From Phycisphaerae bacterium (lineage in GTDB: Bacteria; Planctomycetota; Phycisphaerae; Sedimentisphaerales; SG8-4): a stretch of DNA of 8,483 nucleotides. Positions 6,052 to 8,483 of the stretch are shown in pieces (the stretch's first letter is position 1; every line of letters starts with the position of its first letter). The translations under genes were made by a program, and so were the position numbers. Under the pieces are notes generated by a model. The model was not told the DNA's origin. It searched no databases and saw only the letters and a program-made list of their open reading frames with translations. The stretch spans positions 1-8,483 of the forward strand of contig JAUVYQ010000114.1 in assembly GCA_030603035.1 (NCBI GenBank). Direction: 5' to 3'.

Positions 6052-6681
6052 TCACGAATCCCCCTGCTCGTACTCTTCAATATAGCGACTTCCGTTGCGA
6101 ATGTAAATAAGGGTTGCCAGAATAGCAGTCCCCGCAGCCGACCACCAGAGCACCCGTAAAACCCAAATCCAGCCGGGGAAAAAGCTGTAAACTTCAGGAG
6201 CAATCAGAATTGCACCAACCATTGTCAATTGCAGGTCATTGGAAATCTTGCCGATTAACACAGGAGCGACAAAAACCTGCGAAGTAATAAAGTAAACAAT
6301 GAGAAAACCGATTATCAAAAACAGGTCTTTGCCGATTATCAAAACCACAACCGTCGGCGGCAGCAAAACACCCTCGACTTGCCCCCGCTGCGATATCAGC
6401 AGAAGGCACGCAGAAGCGATAAGCAATTTGTCCGCAACCGGGTCCAGAAACGCTCCAAGTTTGGTAACCCGCTTTTGCCTGCGGGCTAAATAGCCGTCGA
6501 GCGCGTCGCTAAACGCCATAACCAGAAAAATAGCAAGCGAAGCATACCGCATTGCGTCACCAAATACAGCATCGTTTATCTTCAGCATACAACTGACAAA
6601 CGGAACTATCAGCAGTATCCGAAGAATCGTAATCCGGCTGGCCCAGCTCAACCTCATAACACTGCCTCTTGAATTCCACAT
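6052..6681 (-). CDS. pgsA: CDP-alcohol phosphatidyltransferase, likely PgsA
   Basis: An integral membrane enzyme predicted to transfer a phosphatidyl group from CDP-diacylglycerol to glycerol 3-phosphate, the first committed step of phosphatidylglycerol synthesis. The family signature D-x2-DG-x2-AR-x8-G-x3-D-x3-D is complete: D59, D62, G63, A66, R67, G76, D80, D84. The N-terminal RITILRILLIVPF matches PgsA-type proteins, and about six hydrophobic segments are visible (about 18-36, 46-57, 86-97, 108-132, 154-165, 171-194). I chose the ATG at 6681 (209 residues) because AAGGA lies 5 bases upstream. A longer reading would only translate the ATACGCAAT repeat (VLRMSYCVL), which is not protein. Other CDP-alcohol transferases, such as single-domain cardiolipin synthases, share the motif, so the exact substrate is inferred. 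Confidence 0.85.
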   Translation of the reverse strand: MWNSRGSVMRLSWASRITILRILLIVPFVSCMLKINDAVFGDAMRYASLAIFLVMAFSDALDGYLARRQKRVTKLGAFLDPVADKLLIASACLLLISQRGQVEGVLLPPTVVVLIIGKDLFLIIGFLIVYFITSQVFVAPVLIGKISNDLQLTMVGAILIAPEVYSFFPGWIWVLRVLWWSAAGTAILATLIYIRNGSRYIEEYEQGDS

Positions 6682-6696
6682 CGGTATCCTTTCACA

Positions 6697-6725
6697 CAAT
6701 ACGCAATACGACATACGCAATACGA
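6697..6725. repeat. Second copy of the ATACGCAAT dispersed repeat
   Basis: These 29 bases are identical to 135-163. The copy sits in the 46-base gap between the SDR stop and the pgsA start, immediately before the pgsA ribosome-binding site. Its plus-strand orientation is the same as the first copy, so relative to the neighbouring genes it is reversed. Here it does not adjoin a four-helix-bundle gene. Confidence 0.8.
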
Positions 6726-6727
6726 GA

Positions 6728-7471
6728 TTAAATGCATCGCCCGCCGTCGACATTCAGCACCTGCCCGGTTATGTAATCATTCCTGAGCAGGAAAATTATC
6801 GCCTCGGTAACTTCACTCGGCTCCGCAATCCTTTTAACAGGGACAAACGATAGCTGGCGCTTCTTCTCGGATTCATCAAAATCGCTCGGCCAGGTAACCA
6901 CGCCGGGAGCTATCGAATTCACGCAAATCGCAGGAGCCAGCTCCTTCGCAAGGGCCTTCGTAGCGCCAATCAGCCCTGCTTTTGACGAGCAGTAAAGAAC
7001 ACTCCCTGACCACGGCCGAATCCCGCCAACGTCGGCAATATTAATTATCTTACCGACAACTGACTCGGCGTCGCCGAATTTCTCATTTACAACTTTCGCA
7101 AAGGCCCTGCTCGTCAATATCGACGCTATCAAATTCACATTCAAAACTTTTTGGGCCTCTTCAAAAGTAACATCTGCCAACGGCCGCCTTGAAAAAACAG
7201 CAGCAGAGTTTATCAAAACTCCTGGCGTGCCAAACGCCAATGCTTTTTCAAACAAATCCTCTATCTCGTCGGGTTTAGTAAGCTCGGCCTCAACCGCCAC
7301 CGCCTTTACGCCGAGCTTTTTGATTTGCTCGACAAGCTCCTCTGCTTTTTGTTTATTGCTGTTATAGTGGCAGATACAATTACAGCCGGCCTGCGCCAGA
7401 GCTTTCCCAATAGCGCCGCCCAATCGTCCGCTCGAACCGGTAATAATAGCAGTAGTCCCTTTTAATTCCAT
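6728..7471 (-). CDS. SDR oxidoreductase, pteridine-reductase-like
   Basis: A cytoplasmic NAD(P)H-dependent short-chain dehydrogenase/reductase of 247 residues. It has the Rossmann motif TGSSGRLG (11-18), INSAAVF (87-93) in place of NNAG, N113 in NVNL, the catalytic pair Y160/K164 (YCSSK), IAPGVV (187-192) and the terminal TGQVLNVDGG. The usual catalytic Ser is replaced: the segment reads IINIADVGG, putting Asp at 147. An Asp there is characteristic of pteridine reductase (PTR1) and FolM dihydromonapterin reductase, and TGxxxRLG also fits that branch. With ribBA two genes downstream, a pterin substrate is plausible but unproven; a FabG-like acyl reductase is the alternative. The ATG has no Shine-Dalgarno and lies 5 bases after a TATAAT, so the mRNA may be leaderless. 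Confidence 0.85.
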   Translation of the reverse strand: MELKGTTAIITGSSGRLGGAIGKALAQAGCNCICHYNSNKQKAEELVEQIKKLGVKAVAVEAELTKPDEIEDLFEKALAFGTPGVLINSAAVFSRRPLADVTFEEAQKVLNVNLIASILTSRAFAKVVNEKFGDAESVVGKIINIADVGGIRPWSGSVLYCSSKAGLIGATKALAKELAPAICVNSIAPGVVTWPSDFDESEKKRQLSFVPVKRIAEPSEVTEAIIFLLRNDYITGQVLNVDGGRCI

Positions 7472-7476
7472 AAGGG

Positions 7477-7482
7477 ATTATA
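7477..7482 (-). promoter_or_regulatory. Candidate -10 element of the SDR-pgsA-ribBA operon
   Basis: The minus strand carries a perfect TATAAT (7482-7477) only 5 bases before the SDR ATG. Transcription would begin at or within one or two bases of the start codon, giving a leaderless mRNA, consistent with the missing Shine-Dalgarno. No good -35 is seen at 16-18 bases; TTGCTA (7508-7503) is 20 bases away. Confidence 0.35.
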
Positions 7483-7512
7483 TTAAACCGGAAATGCGCA
7501 TTTAGCAAGGAA

Positions 7513-7580
7513 ATGTCATTCCCGCTTCTCTATGTCATTCCCGCGCAACCTGTCCTGAGCAAAGTCGAAGGAGCGGGAAT
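7513..7580. repeat. TCATTCCCGC hairpin repeat with a partial tandem copy
   Basis: ATTCCCGC (7537-7544) and GCGGGAAT (7573-7580) form a perfect 8-bp stem around the loop segment CCTGTCCTGAGCAAAGTCGA. A 13-base ATGTCATTCCCGC occurs twice, at 7513-7525 and 7532-7544, so the first is a truncated copy that could pair with the same right arm. The unit resembles intergenic repeats common in many environmental genomes. Confidence 0.65.
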
Positions 7581-7595
7581 CCATTTTTCTGCTTG

Positions 7596-7684
7596 CCCCG
7601 CACCAAATAGGCGCTTGCCGCCGTGTCCCGCACGAATTGAGTGCTAACTCACGTCTAATTAGTGCGGGATAATTTGGTGCGGGG
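7596..7684. repeat. Nested inverted-repeat (cruciform-like) element
   Basis: The outer arms CCCCGCACCAAAT (7596-7608) and ATTTGGTGCGGGG (7672-7684) are perfect 13-bp complements. Inside, TCCCGCAC (7626-7633) pairs with GTGCGGGA (7662-7669), extended across one mismatch by AATT/AATT (7635-7638 with 7657-7660). A third alternative stem, TGAGT/ACTCA around GCTA (7638-7651), sits at the centre. The whole is 89 bases, non-coding, and ends on the first base of the adjoining GTCATTGCGAG repeat. Confidence 0.7.
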
Positions 7685-7721
7685 TCATTGCGAGCATCGC
7701 AAAGCGACGCGCGGCAATCTC
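7684..7721 (+). repeat. Solo GTCATTGCGAG...GCAATCTC repeat
   Basis: This 38-base unit has the head GTCATTGCGAG, a variable middle rich in GCGACGCGCG, and the tail GCAATCTC. It is the same family as the paired copies at 4631-4706. It abuts the nested inverted repeat on its left. Confidence 0.65.
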
Positions 7722-7761
7722 AACTTCATAATTCATTGTTCCTTGTTCGATGCCGTCCAGG

Positions 7762-7787
7762 TCCGGCCCGGCTTCAGACGGGACGGA
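7762..7787. repeat. GC-rich hairpin in the cysM upstream spacer
   Basis: TCCGGCCCG (7762-7770) and CGGGACGGA (7779-7787) pair at 8 of 9 positions around an 8-base loop. No T-run follows on either strand, so it is not a standard intrinsic terminator. The rest of 7722-7911 holds no gene or other element I can support. Confidence 0.35.
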
Positions 7788-7911
7788 TTCGATATTCTGC
7801 CTCCCGCTGCCCCGCACAGCACCCTCCGCTTAAGATTTTTTTCGATTCCACCGCCAATTACCTCCTAAAATTAGCTTCACTTCCCACAATTTAATATGTA
7901 GAATAATCCAA

Positions 7912-7927
7912 GTAAAATCAATTTTAC
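7912..7927. promoter_or_regulatory. Possible operator palindrome upstream of cysM
   Basis: GTAAAATCAATTTTAC has perfect 7-bp arms around a 2-base centre, 67 bases before the cysM start, in an AT-rich stretch where a promoter would be expected. No regulator can be assigned, and AT-rich palindromes of this length can occur by chance. Confidence 0.25.
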
Positions 7928-7993
7928 GAGTTATCAGAACCGGTTTGATTCTGCATTAAGGAAGTTAAGCGCAATCTCTGGAGGTAAGCCGTT

Positions 7994-8483
7994 ATGAGCA
8001 TATTATCTGCCATCGGAAATACACCGCTTATAGAGCTGAACAATCTCAATAACAAAAGACCAGAGGTGAGAATTTTGGGAAAACTTGAAGGAAGCAACCC
8101 CGGAGGTTCCGTCAAAGACCGCCCTGCTTATTGGATGGTAAAAAAAGCCGAGGAATCAGGCCGGCTCACTAAAGGCAAAATTATACTCGAACCCACATCC
8201 GGAAATACCGGCATCGCCCTGGCAATGATTGGAGCTGCAAAAGGATACCGCGTCAAGCTTTGTATGCCGGAATGTGTCAGCACGGAGAGACAACGTATCC
8301 TTGAGGCCTTAGCTGCTGAGGTTGTGCTTACCCCTGCAAAAGAGGGCACCGATGGCGCTATTAGAAAAGCACATCAGCTCCTCGGTGCCGAACCCGACAA
8401 GTATTATATGCCAAATCAATTCGAGAACGACAGTAACGTTCTCGCTCATTACGAGACAACCGGCCCTGAGGTCTTTTCCCAGA
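7994..8483 (+). CDS. cysM: Cysteine synthase, CysM-like, 3' end outside window
   Basis: A pyridoxal-phosphate enzyme of the beta-substituting family, forming L-cysteine from an activated serine and a sulfur donor in the cytoplasm. The visible 163 residues include IGNTPLIEL (7-15), the cofactor lysine K41 in GSNPGGSVKDRPA, the phosphate-binding TSGNTGIALAM (68-78) and AHYETTGPEVF near the window end. The MPECVSTER segment and AHY.TTGPE resemble CysM rather than CysK, but cystathionine beta-synthase or O-phosphoserine sulfhydrylase relatives cannot be excluded from this part. ATG at 7994 has a strong GGAGGT (7980-7985) 8 bases upstream. The frame is open to the last base; about half the protein is missing. 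It is transcribed alone after a repeat-rich spacer. Confidence 0.88.
   Translation, partial: MSILSAIGNTPLIELNNLNNKRPEVRILGKLEGSNPGGSVKDRPAYWMVKKAEESGRLTKGKIILEPTSGNTGIALAMIGAAKGYRVKLCMPECVSTERQRILEALAAEVVLTPAKEGTDGAIRKAHQLLGAEPDKYYMPNQFENDSNVLAHYETTGPEVFSQ

Noticed and set aside
4791..6110. Two long plus-strand open frames opposite ribBA (214 and 219 codons)
   Set aside because: They lie antisense to a fully recognisable RibBA and show no domain signature of their own.
6682..6753. Longer N-terminus for pgsA starting at 6753
   Set aside because: The added residues translate the ATACGCAAT repeat and overlap the end of the SDR gene; the ATG at 6681 has a proper ribosome-binding site.
7639..7647. 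GAGTGCTAA, identical to one half of the CIRCE heat-shock operator
   Set aside because: The partner half TTAGCACTC is absent at the required 9-base spacing, the site lies far from the chaperone genes, and it forms the centre of a repeat element instead.
7635..7665. Resemblance to the lac promoter/CRP region (GTGAGTTAGC on the minus strand)
   Set aside because: Only about ten bases match, the TGTGA-N6-TCACA CRP symmetry is absent, and the bases are explained by the nested inverted repeat.
7794..7871. Minus-strand GTG mini-frame of 25 codons preceded by AGGAGGT
   Set aside because: The Shine-Dalgarno is good, but the product has no recognisable features and lies in a repeat-rich spacer; not supportable as a gene.

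Overview
The window reads as a bacterial chromosome segment of moderate GC content, probably from a Planctomycetota (Phycisphaerae-like) genome recovered from an environmental sample. That placement is an inference. It rests on the protein style (an ECF sigma factor paired with a membrane anti-sigma factor carrying the N-terminal 'DGEL' motif, a RibBA fusion, a dnaJ-grpE-FmdB order) and on non-coding gaps filled with short dispersed palindromic repeats. No rRNA, tRNA, CRISPR array or complete transposase gene was found.

Layout. Bases 3-125 are the tail of a small four-helix-bundle (S23/IVS-like) protein, followed by a short tandem ATACGCAAT repeat that runs up to the dnaJ start. dnaJ (168-1160), grpE and an FmdB-type zinc-ribbon gene form a tightly packed plus-strand chaperone cluster. 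dnaJ is interrupted by an in-frame TAG; its last 50 codons remain readable and still overlap the grpE start by ATGA. Convergent to this cluster is a minus-strand pair, an ECF sigma factor (3775-3176) and its membrane anti-sigma factor (3176-2340), sharing one base at TAATG. A sigma-E-like promoter lies directly in front of the sigma gene. The anti-sigma frame stays open and protein-like for 29 codons beyond its TAA, filling the gap to fmdB.

From 7471 down to 4013 runs a second minus-strand group: an SDR reductase with a pteridine-reductase-like active site, pgsA (phospholipid head-group synthesis), ribBA (riboflavin precursor synthesis) and a small probable lipoprotein. A repeat-rich segment of about 218 bp, bounded by 14-bp direct repeats that duplicate the last codons of ribBA, separates ribBA from the lipoprotein gene. 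Removing it with one repeat copy would place the two genes 3 nt apart, so it looks like an insertion into an operon. A second copy of the ATACGCAAT repeat sits between the SDR gene and pgsA.

Bases 7472-7993 are a non-coding spacer with at least four distinct hairpin or repeat elements. It is followed by the 5' part of a CysM-like cysteine synthase gene that runs off the end.

No wholly new multi-gene system is visible. The strongest oddities are the interrupted dnaJ, the duplicated-end insertion at the ribBA terminus, and the density of nested palindromic repeats.
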